From: Larus michahellis
Taxonomy: Eukaryota; Chordata; Aves; Charadriiformes; Laridae
Assembly: GCF_964199755.1 (NCBI RefSeq)
Contig: NC_133896.1
Coordinates: 88,086,215 to 88,150,214 of the forward strand
Direction of reading: 5' to 3'
Length of the DNA: 64,000 nt
The notes below the pieces were generated by a model. That model worked only from the letters and a program-made list of their open reading frames with translations, made no database searches and had not been told where the DNA came from. Below, in pieces: positions 1-14,177 of the stretch (its first letter is position 1; every line of letters starts with the position of its first letter). Made by a program: the position numbers and the translations under genes.

Positions 1-1470
1 AATTAAAAAGTGGATGATTCCACTTCAGAATTATTTTGCAAAAAAGAAGCTGGGCCTTCCACCCTTAGTCCTTTCAGTTTGCAGTTTAACATGCAACAGA
101 AATGAACTTAGGAAAATTAAGAGCAAGATCTGGTATTATGAGTGACACAATATGACAATATGAAAATAATAAAGCGTGCCTCAACAATGAAAAACATGTA
201 TTTGAACGAGCATTATAAATTAGCAAGGGACTCAAGCAAAAACAATTGATTCAAACCTCAAAATTAATCAGCTGCAATCCATAAACAACTTTGTTGTTTA
301 CTTAAAAAAAAAATTTCTTGAAGGTCAAGAGTAAAATTATATTGAGATCATATATTATGTAGAGGAACAATACTGATAACATTGTGGCAGAGAAAGAACT
401 GAGTTTGACAATATTCACAAAGCGAAGTAAACAAGTTATCCTAAATGAGTGGCAATAAAACCCTGACAACATAGCAGACTGTTCTTCTGTCCCTCTGACT
501 GGGAAGCCAAAAATCTTAAGTGACTGTGAGGCACACTTAGCGGGCTGCAGAGAAGAGATAATAATTAATAAAGACAACTTCTCCAAAAATAACTTTAAAC
601 AGCTTTTTCACACAGAAAACTGTCACAACTTCGATGTCCAAAATCTCAGGCTCTTCCAGACTTACAATGGCATAAATCAATAAACATCTATCAGCAGTTA
701 AGCATCTGGTGCCTATCACTCCACACACTCCTGTCTTATTACTTCCTTGTGTTCCCTCCTGAATCTGTATCCAAGTGCTGCCACTTGTCTCTGCTTGGGA
801 ACACAGATCATCTTTTTGTTCTGTTTTTGCACAGCACCTAGCAGAGCGTTCTGTAGCTTCTTCTTTTATGCATTTTTGCAACACTAATAATAAATAATGT
901 TATTTCCAATGCAGCTCCAGAAAGACTTTACACAGTGCTAAAGGCATGCAGTTCTCATATGGAGATACGCTGCTTCTGGCCCAGGAATTAAGTTCACTTG
1001 CTAAGAGCTCTGGGCAGGGGAAACTCTTCATTTTGAATGGAAGAAGATTTACTGGGCAGGTTGAGTTCCAAAAATAAACAGCAGCTGTTTCCAGCTGCTG
1101 TGAGTTTAACCGCATCACAAGAAAATGGATGAATGGGCAAAAAGCTGCTGTTATGACAGCCAAAGATATTATTCATTAAAATGCTACGCTTGTATTTACT
1201 GAGTCATGAAGACACAGAGAAAAATACTGTCATTGTCCTGAGTGATAATATAACGTCCCACTTATTTGTGGGACAAGCAACCACAATAAGAGATTGCAGA
1301 AGTGACTGGAGGTTGAGCCAGGAGCCTTGTTTCAACTTAAACGCAGCTGAGTAACAGTAGCCAGATAGACTTTCCAAATTCATGTGAACTTCAGACAGAG
1401 GGCTGGCTCACCTGTGGAGCAGGACAAAAAAGCGAGCACATCTGTAACATATTCAGCATATTTTTGCCAA

Positions 1471-1530
1471 GAAAGGTTGGACCAGATGATCCTTGAGGTC
1501 CCTTCCAACCTGGTATTCTATGATTCTACG
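1471..1530 (+). repeat. CR1 LINE, short 3'-end fragment
   Basis: The sequence GGTTGGACCAGATGATCC, then TTGAGGTCCCTTCCAACC, then TATTCTATGATTCTA is the canonical 3' end of avian CR1 elements, with its ATTCTATG tail repeats. Only about 60 bases remain, so this is a severely 5'-truncated copy in sense orientation relative to the plus strand. Confidence 0.85.
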
Positions 1531-4500
1531 ACAAGTGATGCTCACGCAAATGGCAAGTCCCTCAAGAACCACAAGAGACTTTGGGGGAAGGATCTCCCAA
1601 AGAGGGGATGTTGAAACCCATAACTGTCAGCTTGTTTCTAGGACGCACAATACATATGAGAATGTCAGTGCTTGCATGGAAGCCCTTCTTGATTACCATG
1701 AATGTGCTTTAAATGGTTGGGAAGAGGCCAAGGGGGTGCAATTCTAATTCAATAAGGCAGCTTGTTTCTCACATGAACAAAAGAAAAGCAAAAGAAACTC
1801 TGTAGCAGTGGGCTTGCTTTGAGGGAAGGACTGAATCTGAGATGCTGTTCTTGTTATTACTATTCTAAGCAGAGGATTCAACAGCAGCATGTAAATTCTT
1901 GTAAAGCGTGTGGGGTAAAGTACTCACATCCAATCTGTTCTGTGTTGCACAGTCCTTGCAATGTAACTGCACAAAATCATTTTTACTTCAGCAACTTCAT
2001 CAAATCTGCTCACTTCACAATGTATTTTTCCCTTGCATCCCACTGCTAACCTTGCAAATCCAAGCTGAAATACGCGGGGCAAACAGCTCCATCTGGCATG
2101 AAGTAATATGGGCTTGTACACTCAAGAGGCTATGTTTTTTTGGAGCACTCAAGTCTACACTGCCCAACACTGTGTTGCCGTGGACAGCCAAAAGATCCCA
2201 GCTGGGGTTTAAACAACCATGTAAATGATAAATATCTGTCCCCCAGCAGCTCCCACTGCATGTAGGTGTCTAAATAGGAAGCAAGTTCTCTTGAGAATCC
2301 AACACCAATAAGGCATCCTGTGCCATATTCTCACCTGCTTAGACCTGAGCAAGTGCAAGGAACCTGGTTTTGCTCGCATCTCTCTGCGGCAGGAAAAAAT
2401 GCAGAAAACCAGCGTCATTATCCTCATGTGCTTGCATAGGGAAGCATGCTCCCTCACTATTCATGCTGGCGCCAGTTACACCAGCCGTTAGGAGTAGAGT
2501 TTGATCCTTACTTTTGTGTCTAAAACAGCATCATAAAGTGAGTTTTCTGTACCTCTCACAGATATGCCAGTTTTCAATCATAACTGGAGTAAAAGTAATA
2601 TTGCCATTAAAGAAAGCAGTCAAGGGTGCCAATTTTACTTAGTCATTTTTAGAGTGAAGGCAAGCTTCAGGGGGAGCTATGTTTATATATCGTACAGTCA
2701 TGAATACATGCCACTGAACTGCATTTATCCACTTTTTTTTTGTCAATAAGTACTCACGCCTCTCACAGAATGTGCGCCTTTACCCATTTCTTATTTACCA
2801 TTACATCACTATAATTTTCTTCATTACTATCAGTTATGCACAAAAGCTAGATGAAGTATTAGTAAGCTTTTTTTCATTTCCTATGAAGTCGTAAAGACTC
2901 TCTAAAATGGCAATCTTTAAAAGGATAAATTATATTTACAGCAGAATCACAACTCACATTAATCAAATGATCATTAAATCATCAAGATTCTCACTCCCAG
3001 ATTGTTCAATAACCTTGGTTTCCTGTTTTTCCTGCCTCTGTTTTGTCTGTAACTCTTCTGAGACTCTCCAAGTATTTCCTAAATTGGGATTCAAGTTCTA
3101 TCTGTCAATTCTTCTGCGTAAGAGAGTGCTTTCAATGCCAATATAAATGCCAAAGTCAGAAAACATGGACAGACTTGCCTGCAAGACGCATTCTTTCCGT
3201 AATAAAGATCAATCCAACACTTCTACAATTACCAAGTTTAAATCACTTTGCAATCCATTTGAAAAGACAGAAGGGAGCAATGTAATGTATTTTAAATACA
3301 AAGTCCCATATGAAACTGCCCCTAAACTACCAATCACAAATTGTTAGCTCCACAAATTAAATTTAACAAGTGCACTTAACAGCAAAATAACACAAATCGA
3401 CATAAAAACTACGAATGCCCCAACCATACAAGAGATTCAGTATAACCAAAGTATCACTGTGCAAATGATTTATCATTTAACTTCATTATTTCATTTTCTA
3501 GATTACGTAACAGACATTAGTATCCTATTAAATGTCAGTAGAATTAAGAAATGTATTTATTAACCAAAGGTTACTATTTTCTACGGTCAAATCCATTTGA
3601 CAGAGGTCAGATATTCTACATAACTAGGAATCTCCTTGACTTAAGCTTTAAATTCTACCCCCCAGCAATTCAACTAAGAATTGCAGGACAATTTCTGGGT
3701 GGCACCACACAGGAGAAACAGTTTTAAAAGGCTGTCTTCCATACACACATATGTACATATTTAATCCAAAGATTATTCATGTACAGGATCTGTTCTGTTT
3801 CCTGATAAACTTTTGCCCAAGAATTTTGATCATCACTGGGCTAGATTCATAACCAGCATAAAATGAAGAAGCTTTGCTGATATTAGTGGAGCCATGCTGA
3901 GGTACACTGACTGTAGGCAGAGTCCAAGCCCTACGAGTAGAGTACAGTAGAAAAACTTCTGAGTAAGAGACAGTACATGTCAAGCAGATTAAAGCTGGGT
4001 GACTCTACACCAGACCAACAGGAAGCATTTAAAGGACTTAATGGAAGAAAAGTAGGTAGTCAGTAGGTACTCCCCAAGGCTAGATATGGATCTGAAAGAC
4101 TTGGATTTAAAAGCTGGGTGCTTCACCTTCTAAATCAGCTCTCATACCTGCCATTCCTGTGGTTTTACATGAACATATAAACTCTAGTTTAATATATAAT
4201 ACACAACTATATACCTGCATTCTCTGGACTCGGATATTAACGGTAGAGAAGTACATATTCTGTTTTTATTTGCCCATTCAATACCCTTGTCACAGCATTC
4301 TTCCATTGAAGGATCTGCAGAAATCAGGGAAGAAAGAAAAACACAACAATATATTTAGTACAACCTTAGTAAATGGTATGGCATCTGCCAGTTAAAAAAA
4401 AAAAAAAACAAAACCAAACCAAAACAACAAACAACAAAACAAAACAGAGTCAGTTTGTTTACCCCTCCCTAATCTACACACAGAATAGTGCACCCATCCA

Positions 4501-5289
4501 AAAGGCCGCCATGGCCAAATGACGCATCCGTTCGTTAGCACCTTGCAATCAGCCCACGTGCTGGAGGTATTCCTTCCTCAGTGAAGCAAACTGCAGTCTC
4601 CCTTAACCTTCCACATAAAGACACAGCCTAGGGACTGATACTCCAGCAGAACACAGTTCAGATGATAGACAGTCCTGCACAATAAAGGGATCTGTCAGAT
4701 TGCACTCCTTTATTATTGAAAGCGTCAGCAGCAACAAGCAACCTTTTAAAATCATGAAGAATACAGGATAAATCAAATAACTGTCTGATACGAAAACCAG
4801 ATGAATCTCATTACAAGTTAATTTGCAGAACTATTTTTTCCAACATCATCCAATCAATCTGTTTTACTCAAAAGTATGTCTGCAAATGCAAAAGTATTGT
4901 ACAGAGAGACAGAAAGGCATACGGTATTTTGATCACTTAACGTATGAAAGAAAAATTAATACAGATAGCAACTGATACCAACCCTGAAACTAAAGGGAAA
5001 AGCATACTGAAGGTAATTATTTGTGCAGAGTATGATTTTGGCAAAAGTCTCTAATTTAATAAAACTAAATACTGCTAATGAACTGACAAGCACTACTTGA
5101 TACTCCAAGTGCAAAAGTTCACTGCACAGCAGGTGTATCAGAACTTGGAATAAAACATGAGTCACATTTTCCTATTAATTATCTCGTAGTCTGGACACTG
5201 AACAGCTCCTTGTATAACAAATATGCAATCTGTGTAAAACCCATCTGATTATCAAGGGAGACAGCTTTCTAATGTTTTCTCTTTGTTTC

Positions 5290-6685
5290 CTAAGTTTTTT
5301 GACTGATGGCCCTGACAGGCTGCACCCATGAGTGCTGAGGGGCTGTGAGCTGACTACTCACAATTATCTTTGAGAGGTCATGGTGAATGAGAGAAGCTCC
5401 TAAAGAATGGAAGAGAACAAATGCCCCCCCTGTCTTCAAGAAGGATAAGAGAGAAGATCTGGGAAACTACAAGGCTGGTCAACCTCTTCTGTCTGGTAAG
5501 ATGACAGCGAAAATCCTCCTGGGAACAATGCCCAAACACATGAAGGACAGGAAGGTGATCAGGAGAAGTCAGACTGGATTTATGAAGGGGACATCATGCT
5601 TAACCAACCCCATAGCCTTCTACAATGAGGTGGCTAGCATGGTGGATGAGGGGAGAGCAGTGGATGTCATTTACCTTGACTTCATTAAGGCTTTTTACAC
5701 TGTCTCCTGTAACACCCTCACAGACAAGCTGACAGCGAACAGGTTAGGTAAGTGGACAGCGAAAGGGACTGAAAACAGGTGGAACAGCCAGGCCCAGAGG
5801 GGTGCGATCAGTGGCACGAAGTCCAGTTGGAGGCAAATCACTAGTAGCGTACCTCAGGGGGTCAAAACTGGTTCCAACGCTGTTCAGCATTTTCATTGAT
5901 GACCTGGACACTGGGAAAGAGTGCATCCTCAACACGTTCACAGATACAACACTGGGAGGAGTTGCTGATGCACCACATGGTTGTGCTGCCATCCAGACAG
6001 ATCTCAACAGGCTGGAGAAATGGGCAGTGAGGAACCTTGTGAAATTCAGCAAAGGGAAATGCAAAGTCCTTCATCTGGGGAGGAATAAGCCCTACACATC
6101 AGTACACACTGGGCGCTTACCAGCTAGAAAGGAGGTCTGCAGAGAAGGACCTGAGTGTCCTGGGGGACACCAAGCTAATCATAATCCAGAAATGCACCTT
6201 CGCAGCAACAAAGACCAACGCCATCTCAGGCTGCAATAGACAGCACCACATTGAACGAGGTGATCCTTCCCCTCTGCTCAGCATCAAGGAAGTCCCACCT
6301 GGAGTGCTATGTCCGGTCCTGGGCTCCCCAGTTCAAGAAAGATACGGACTTACTGGAGTGAGTCCAGTGCAGGGCCACCAAGACAATTTATGTACTGGAG
6401 TATGTTTCATATGAGGAGAGACTGAGAGCTGGGACTGTTTAGCCTGCAGAAGAGAAGGCTCAGAGGGAATCTGATTGATGTTTATAAATGCCTGATGGGA
6501 GGGGATGAAAAAGAGGGAGCCAGACTCCTCTCAATACTGTCCACTGACAGGACAAGAGGCAATTGGCATAAATTAGACCATACGATGTTCCATCTGAACA
6601 GAAGAAAACACCACTTTACTGTGAGAGTGTTCAAACACTGGATGATCTCAAGAGGTCCCTTCCAACCTAAACGATTCTGTGACTG
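5290..6685 (+). pseudogene. 5'-truncated, dead CR1 LINE with reverse transcriptase remnant
   Basis: About 1.4 kb of a CR1 non-LTR retrotransposon: the second half of the ORF2 reverse transcriptase, the C-terminal region and the short 3' UTR ending CCTTCCAACCTAAACGATTC. Recognisable pieces are PVFKKDKREDLGNYK, KHMKDRKVIRRSQTGF, RAVDVIYLDFIKAF (motif A region), VPQG, LGGVAD, LEKWAVRNLVKFSKGKCKVL and LHLGRN. The frame is lost near 5880-5900 and again after 6239, with stops. The second Asp of the usual AFDTV block is Tyr here (AFYTV). The catalytic motif C, FADDT in active CR1, reads FTDTT, so the enzyme is inactive. Truncation at the 5' end and the ATTCTGTG-like end are normal for CR1. Confidence 0.92.
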
Positions 6686-6770
6686 ATTACTTAATCAAAA
6701 ATAAGTAAGACCCTTTCAACTGTAGGTCTGTGTTGCACAGGGAAAGGCAAATCTCATTTACTTCTTTTTG

Positions 6771-6885
6771 ATGGGGAAGCTGAAGCATAGAAGGATGAAA
6801 TGACTTGCCCAATTTACAAAGCAAGCTGATGGTAGAACAGGGAGCGCATACAGTTATTCCCAGACCATCTCTCTCCACTGGATCA
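6771..6885 (-). repeat. MIR-like ancient SINE
   Basis: The plus strand reads GGGGAAGCTGAAGCATAGAA, then GATGAAATGACTTGCCCAA, then ACAAAGCAAGCTGATGGTAG, then AGAACAGGGAGC. This is the reverse complement of the core of MIR/CORE-SINEs (gggaaactgaggcacag, gacttgcccaaggtcac, cagctagtaagtggcagagc). The element is old and diverged and lies directly beyond the CR1 3' end. The call rests on recalled consensus. Confidence 0.65.
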
Positions 6886-9800
6886 TAAAATGCCTCACAT
6901 AATTCTCATTCTTAGTTTTGCTCCAAGCACATCTAGAGGGAGCAAACTTCAATAAGCAGCAGCATGATATTCAATACTATCCATCTTCGCAAATCACTTC
7001 CTGCAGAGTCTAGTAAGGATAGGCATCTGTCTCCTCTGGCTCTACCTATACCAGTTACAACCCCATCATTCCCCAGGTGCTCCTGATGTATGAGGGTTAC
7101 AGCCTCCTTCTATCTGTCCATGTATCTACCTCCTAACCCGTTCCGTTCATAATCACACTTACTTTGACATGCATCAGACAGAGTTTACAGGAGTACCTCA
7201 ACTGGCAGATCTTCGTATGCAGGAAAGTAAAAAGCAGCTGAAAGCAAGTAGAGAAGACAACCCCCCTCCTGTAACTCAGTTGTTTGCAGGGAACAACCTA
7301 TATTCCCGACTAGCGATTATAACTCAAAAATTCAAAGCAAAAAGGAAAGAGTTAAAGGAGATTTTAGGATGTATCAATCATCTTAATGTAGGCACTCTTA
7401 AGGTAGTTATCAATTCTAAAGCGCTAAGCTCGGCAGTACTGAGCATAATTCTGGCTATGTCTCTTTAGGAACTATTACATCAAAATGGAAAATGCGTAAA
7501 GAAAGGCAGGGCAACCAAAGCCCTATTATATGAGGAGAAACTGGAAGAAATAGACCTTTCTAAGCCTAGATAAGTAAAGCTTGTGAAAGGATGTGGTTTC
7601 TGTCAACAAATGCTACAGCAGTAAACAATAATCAAAATTATGGGTCAAGTAAGCCAAACATTTTTTAATAAGAAAATCATTACACTTATAAACGGAATGA
7701 CATTAAATGTTAGTTTATAACAGAGCTTTGTACTCTATGACCCAGGTCACCCTTCTAGTCTTACTTACATACCCAAAACAATGGTCAAAATTCTGTCATT
7801 ATGAAGTCAAGGCAATATTTCTCTTGAATTCCTCAGTGTGTCCAGAATTCATGCCAGTGTCTGAAAGCTAATTGTAGTTTATAATGCTACAGAGAAAATC
7901 AGTCTTGTAAATAAATATCTGTCTGTGGTGAAAGACATGAATTTGTGCCTGATCTCTTCTTTGGGAATAGGGACCCTGTCTGGTGCTCTCTGTCTGCCAG
8001 TGTACTGCTAACAAACATTATATCCATCAAATTTCATACAATGTGTTACAAATAACCATATTTTTAGTGCTGTTGTCTGCAATTAATCTTAACCGTGTTG
8101 AAAAATGATACACGTTTAACTGAAGTGCAGAACTGGCTGCAGGTTTTTGCAGGGCTTTGTACAAATGGGTCTTTAGCCAAGTTCCTCCCCAGAAGGACAA
8201 TCCCTGGCTCTGGACACCAGTTCTTCCCTCCCAGCTCTGGCAACACACCTCCACTCCAACCAAATAACTCAAGAATTCAAAGCAGGCCAAGCTAAGCAAG
8301 CTCGTCTGTAGGAGTGTATCCAGACAAAGAAGGATTTCGGATAGTTCGCTGAGGGAGAACTGTGGTCCAGGCTCATTTTTTTGGTGACATCACAATTCAT
8401 ATCCTCCAAAGATCCTGCCAAAAACCTCTTGAGAATAGAGGGAAGTGAAAAACAAGCAGTAAAAAAAGGACTCCACCCTCAAGGCCATTCTTCTAAAATA
8501 TAACAATAAAACAGTGAAAAACATTTTCTCTAGCTTGGCTTTGCAGTTTGCTTTCAAAAATGGTCGTTCGTTGACAAACCTCTGCTCTTTCAAAATCTCA
8601 GAAAGTACACGTCTCACACTTCAGGTGTCAACTCCCGATTGCACTGGAATCGATTCTGACTATTTTGGCATCAAGAGTTGTTAACGAGTATTTAGAAGCA
8701 GGACAGACTTACCGTCTCATAACCGTATTTTTCCAGTGTTGTGGATTCAACTGTACATGTGCATATTCATGTGGTTCCCAGTTGGAAATCTTTGGGCAAG
8801 CAGTTCATGCTGAGGCCATTTGTGCCTCCTCACACCCTCCTCAGGGGACCAACAGCATGGGGGGGGGCCGTGGCCTCTCCTCAGTTTCTCATAACTAGAA
8901 GCCTGTAATGCAGGGCATCTGAAACGACGGGGTAGTGGAAAGCAGATGGTAGAAACTACTCGGATTACAACATCTTGAAGAATCTCACTTACTGGGCAGA
9001 AAGCAATCGTTCCTTTTTTCTCTGAATGTGACCATGTGCCTTTTACTGCAGTTGATGGGCTCGTAGCACCCCTCAGAGCTGAGTTCCAAAGATAATCAAA
9101 TAGGAATTACAGTACTGCTCTTCTGAACCTGATGCCCCTTCAACTGTTTTGCCAAGTGCATAATGTTTCATGCAGATCAGCCAGAGAAATATCAGGCATC
9201 TGACAGACAAAACACTTTTGGGAAAGGCTGATTATATTGTCTTTGTTCAGCTGAAATGTCACTTTTTTATTTGGAGGGAGAAACGCTAGAGGAAAGCTGT
9301 AACATCAGGAATACACTGCCTGGTCCTTTTTGTAAGTTTGTGAAGCATTTGTTCAGCTTTTTGGTATTGTGAGACAGAAAAATATGAAGATAAATCTGAG
9401 ATCTGTTAAGATGGTAGCGTGTTTAATTCCTTTTCACTCAGATAAAGTATTTTTGCATGCTAATTGACTAATTGAGAAAATCCAAGTCTATTTTGGATAA
9501 GATAAATGCAACTTCATCACTACTTTGTCCCTGTAAAAAAGTATGTGCAGCAGGGCATCCAAAAGAACTTGAGTCGCGTTAATATGGTAACAGCAAGGAT
9601 GCCTGTCCTGATGTTAAGGTGGTATATGCAGTATTCTGAGAGTGATTTCAGAAGAGGACAGTAGAAAGACACCTAGAACTCAGAACTCTAATTTTACAAA
9701 AGCTGTCATGAAGAAGACCTATCAGATAAGACGTGATTAAAGGTCACGCAAATGAAAACATTTTTTGCACGTGACGCATTCATGTGCTAGCTATGAACTA

Positions 9801-12800
9801 TGCTTACGTAGACAAAATGTGTACGAGCATATGGTTGTTTTTAAAAAAAAAAAAAAAGGTAGTTTGCTAATCTTAACAGGATTGCCATACTGTGTGGGAG
9901 TTCAAAGCAAGAAATGTGGTTGAAATCTGTATAACCTTAGACTTCTATGATGTAATAATTGCTTATTCAGCTGCTACAGTGAATATTTTCTGCAAAAGAA
10001 AGATAAGCTTAAGAATGTTACCCAAAAGTATGATTCCTGGAATGAGAAACCCTGAATTGTTTCTGGGAATTGTGCAAAAAATAAGCAAAAGTAAAAAGGA
10101 CTGGATAATTTTCATGGCAGTAGCATTCCAGCTAGATCAAAAAGGAACAGATTTTTTTTAAGTAACAATCTACAATGGCAGGCATTGTGTACAGCTGCTG
10201 ATGATGGAAGAGCCTATGTACAATCCCGGATGAGACAGCTGTTCATTACTCAGTGCTGATCTACGGAACAGTTACAAAGCTGATGATAATACCAAACCAA
10301 AGCCACGTCTAAGCCTAGGTGGTCTTATCTAGCTAGTGCTAGTAAAGCTTTTGAGTTCTTCAGTGCAATATGTGATGTGACCGTCTAATTCACCAACTTC
10401 CCAGCCCACATAACCAGCTATAGTTGGTTATGGATTTGGAAGGGAGTCCAGGTCAGGGGGTCTAAGTCACACCTCCTTATTAAGATGTTTTCAATCTTTT
10501 AAGCACATTAATTCATTAAGTTTGGAAAATGTGGTGCAGGTCTTGCCCTTCACTCAATTTACTCTGTACTCAGCACTATGGAATGTGAGAAAACAGAACA
10601 TGATTATCACTTCTCGGCATATGCAGATACAGGCAGCAGATGGACTCTGTGAAAGCTCAGCACTAGTCCAACACGTTTCAATAACAGTACGTCATCCAGA
10701 ATTTTGGAACCCATGCTTACAACAGACATGCACTAGTTTAGGTTTCCAGTAAGGAAAATACTATCAACTATCACAGCTACCTTTCTGACGAAATCTTTCC
10801 TGTCCTGTCGAGAAAACTGTCTTACTAGTGATGCTCATCCATCTAACCGTTGGCTGAAAAAAAACAACCCACCAAGTCTACATACAGAATTTGATCTTCA
10901 AAATGACAGACTGGCCATCCGTATTATTCAGAGTCATATTCTTTGTCTTCCAACCTCCCTTTCCATCCGCACTCTCCTGAGACAAAACCAGAGCAACTGC
11001 ATACCCCTTTGGCCAAGACTCCACCGCGCCATAGGTTCAGGGCAGATAAAGTATGCCTGGCCTGCTACGCCAAACCAACTGTTCTTGAAACAATGACACC
11101 TGGCTAATTTTAGGTGGACGAGTTAGCTGCCTTTGTAGCAGGGAAGTGGGTCAAGTGCTGGCAGCTGGGATTTGTAGTCTTGGTTTTTTGGCTGTCCTTA
11201 CAACAAACTGTTGAAATGCTGTTTCCTGGCAATGCAAATACACTCTGGACAGCCAATTAAGGCATTAAACAGACCCAGAGACGCGTTTAGACAAGAGGGA
11301 AGCCAGCTGACTTCAAAGGTCCAGTGGGTAATAGACTAACGTAAGTACAGCCTTGTTGCATCTTGATCTCATGTCTCAGCCTAGGGATTAGGCACACAGA
11401 GTAGAGGAAAGGGTGAAGGACACCTGAAACTACGAGAGAGAAAGACATACAACAGAAAACCTGGCTTCATGATTCCCTGAAAAAAATACTTTGAATTGGG
11501 AGTAACGGAGGGATGCAGGAAAGCATTACATTCTCCAGCTGAGATGACGTGAGTATTTGCTGGATCTCTTCAGGCTGGAGTTGGAATGAAGATGCCCATC
11601 CTCCATTTTATATGCAAAGAAAGAAGTAAAGCGAACAGGAGTTTTTCTTTTTCTGCAGAGATGTTCTTGTTTACCTCAAGACCGTGCATCAAATATGCAA
11701 ATGTACTGATGGGGTAAGATGAATAGACACAGCTGAGCTGTAGCATTGGTCGCCTTTGGACAGTAAGCTGTTCTTAGTCATTCCACTAGGTCATTCTTAT
11801 AGATTCCCTTAAAGAAAAGACCAGTTTGAACTTCGTAACAAATGCATGAAACTTGGAGCCAGAATGCTCTCTCTTGTCTTCCCCACAACTGCACAAGCCA
11901 GGAGGCAGTCTCCAATGCATCTGTTGCAGCCTGCAAGGCTGTGTTCATCACCAGCTGCCCCTCTCCAGTACTGCTCTAGACTACTCTTTGCCCTCAGAGA
12001 GGGCCTATGACAATGGTGCTTCTCTCTCCCACGTGTGGAGGTCATACTGCACCTTTATGGACTGACAATCACTCACAGTTCACGTGCTGCTACGAAATAC
12101 AATATTCTCCCTAAACAGGCTTAAAGGGTTTGAACCTTTACCTTCAGATGAATTCTCAGCTGAGTCTGGCTATTTCGGCATAGCTGAAACCACTGAAGAA
12201 AACCAGTTAGCACTCTCACTAAAGTAGCAGCACCCTAAAGGAAATGCCTGGTATGTTACTGTGCTTTGTGGTTGGTTTTAAAACAGCCAACATTTTACTG
12301 GAAATTTTCTTTGGTCTGGAGAACACTCATTTATGGGGAATGCGGCTCTGGTGGCACCAGCAGTGGCCATCGCACAATTAGGGGGATTTTTCAGATATGG
12401 CCAAACCTCATTTTATGAGGTGTCTGTTTGCAGTTAATAAAAGAAGCTCTTAAAAATAGTTCATGGCAATAGGTGCTGATGAGGTAGCTGCTGTGTTTGG
12501 TGATAAGGACAGGCCTAAGGGAGGCAATGGTCTGTTGCAACATGTCTTATTTTCCCTGGTGGGGAAAGCAAGTCTTCACTGTGGGGGTTTTTATTCTGCC
12601 TAATAGAAAGAAATCTTCAAAAAAGGCAACTGGCTATTGAAAAATTAGAAAAGAAGACTCCACCTATTGCAGGAAGACTATAAGGCATCCTATATACGGG
12701 CCAAAATACCACAGAAGATAGGGATGTAGGAGCCCTCAAGAGGTTATCTTGTCCTACCCACTACTCTCAGGCAGAGTTATTCATAACGATATCAAGTGAG

Positions 12801-13948
12801 GCTGATTTCACAACCTCTCTAGACAATGTGCTCTTGTGCTCCAATGTCCCTAACGACAGAGAATTTTTAATAATGTATTACCTCACTGTCTGCTCCAGAA
12901 GCCCATTTAAGCCCGTTCCTTTGTTGCTACCTTTTACACACTTCACAACCTGTATCTGAGGACTGCTACTTCACGTGAATGTCTTTCCTGTCTTTCCAAA
13001 TTAACTTGAATTTTTTCATCTTTCTGGATAGGTTATTTTCCGGACTTCTATGAGGAGGCTGGAGATTGAAAGATACTAAGACTAGAAGACTGAAGACTGT
13101 CCTGATGATTTCTAGAAGACATGAAGAAATTGAGAGAAATTTAATACTGGAGTCCACTGAGTCAGCATCATAGAAACAGCTTAGTATAAGTAAGGCTGTC
13201 CTCGACTTTATATATTCACAAGAACATGAAAAAGCTCTGATGGACACGGGTGGTCTAAAGAACCCAGTCCCACCAAGATGACACGGGTGAACCTATAAAA
13301 AAGACTAATAATTGGAAGAAGAACGGGAACTGCTCTTTCTGACAAGTACGTGCTAAATTTTGTCCTTCGCTCCCCACTGTACGAAAAAATCATGCAAATA
13401 AAGAAATTACTTTACAGGGTACTGATAGCCTCCAGTGGCACATTTAAGAACAAGTTTTTGTCTTCTCTTGACTTCACATTTCAAATCTTTAAAAAAATGT
13501 GTGATTAGAAAGTTTTATATAGGGTGTTACAATTAATCTATTGTTAGTCCTGTTCATTTGTATGAAGGCTGTGATCCAAAAAGTACTGTAGTAAACGACA
13601 GTCCTTAGATAGCCCTTAAAGAGCTTTGGATCAAGTCCAAAAATATGTATGTATTTAAACTAAAGCAATCAAAATAGGAAGAATACAAGAATATGACAGA
13701 GCAGCATGTCTCATAGTATCAACCATACATACGCTCAAGCATTTCTAAACTTTCCCGTGTGAAATGGTTACAGGAAAAACATTTTCACACTAGGATTTCT
13801 CCATTTTCATCTGACCAGAAAATTAGCAAGAATAACTATGCTTTTATATACTGCTTAAGCAACGCATATCTACTGTGTAGGCATATTTATTGCTGAATTT
13901 GAAAAAAAAAATATATGGACAATGACGAAAGATTCTGATACTCTACTG

Positions 13949-14177
13949 TAGGTTTAGACTGGACATTAGGGAAAAATTCTTCACAGAAAGAGCAGTCAGA
14001 CACTGGAATAGGCTGCCCAGGGAGGTGGTGGAGTCACCATCCCCAAATGTGTTTAAGAGTCATTTAGATGTGGTGTTGGGGCATGTGGTGTAGGGGAGAA
14101 CTTTGTAGAGTGGGGTTGATGGTTGGACTCGATGATCCCAAGGGTCTTTTCCAACCTAAATGATTCTATGATTCTAC
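13949..14177 (+). repeat. CR1 LINE 3' end (3' UTR copy)
   Basis: About 230 bases covering the end of the CR1 coding region and its 3' UTR: GTTTAGACTGGACATTAGG, then GAATAGGCTGCCCAGGGAGG, TGGTGGAGTCACCATCC, GGTTGGACTCGATGATC, and finally CCAACCTAAATGATTCTATG with ATTCTA. It is much better preserved than the 5290-6685 copy and so probably younger. It is truncated at the 5' end, as most CR1 copies are. Confidence 0.93.
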
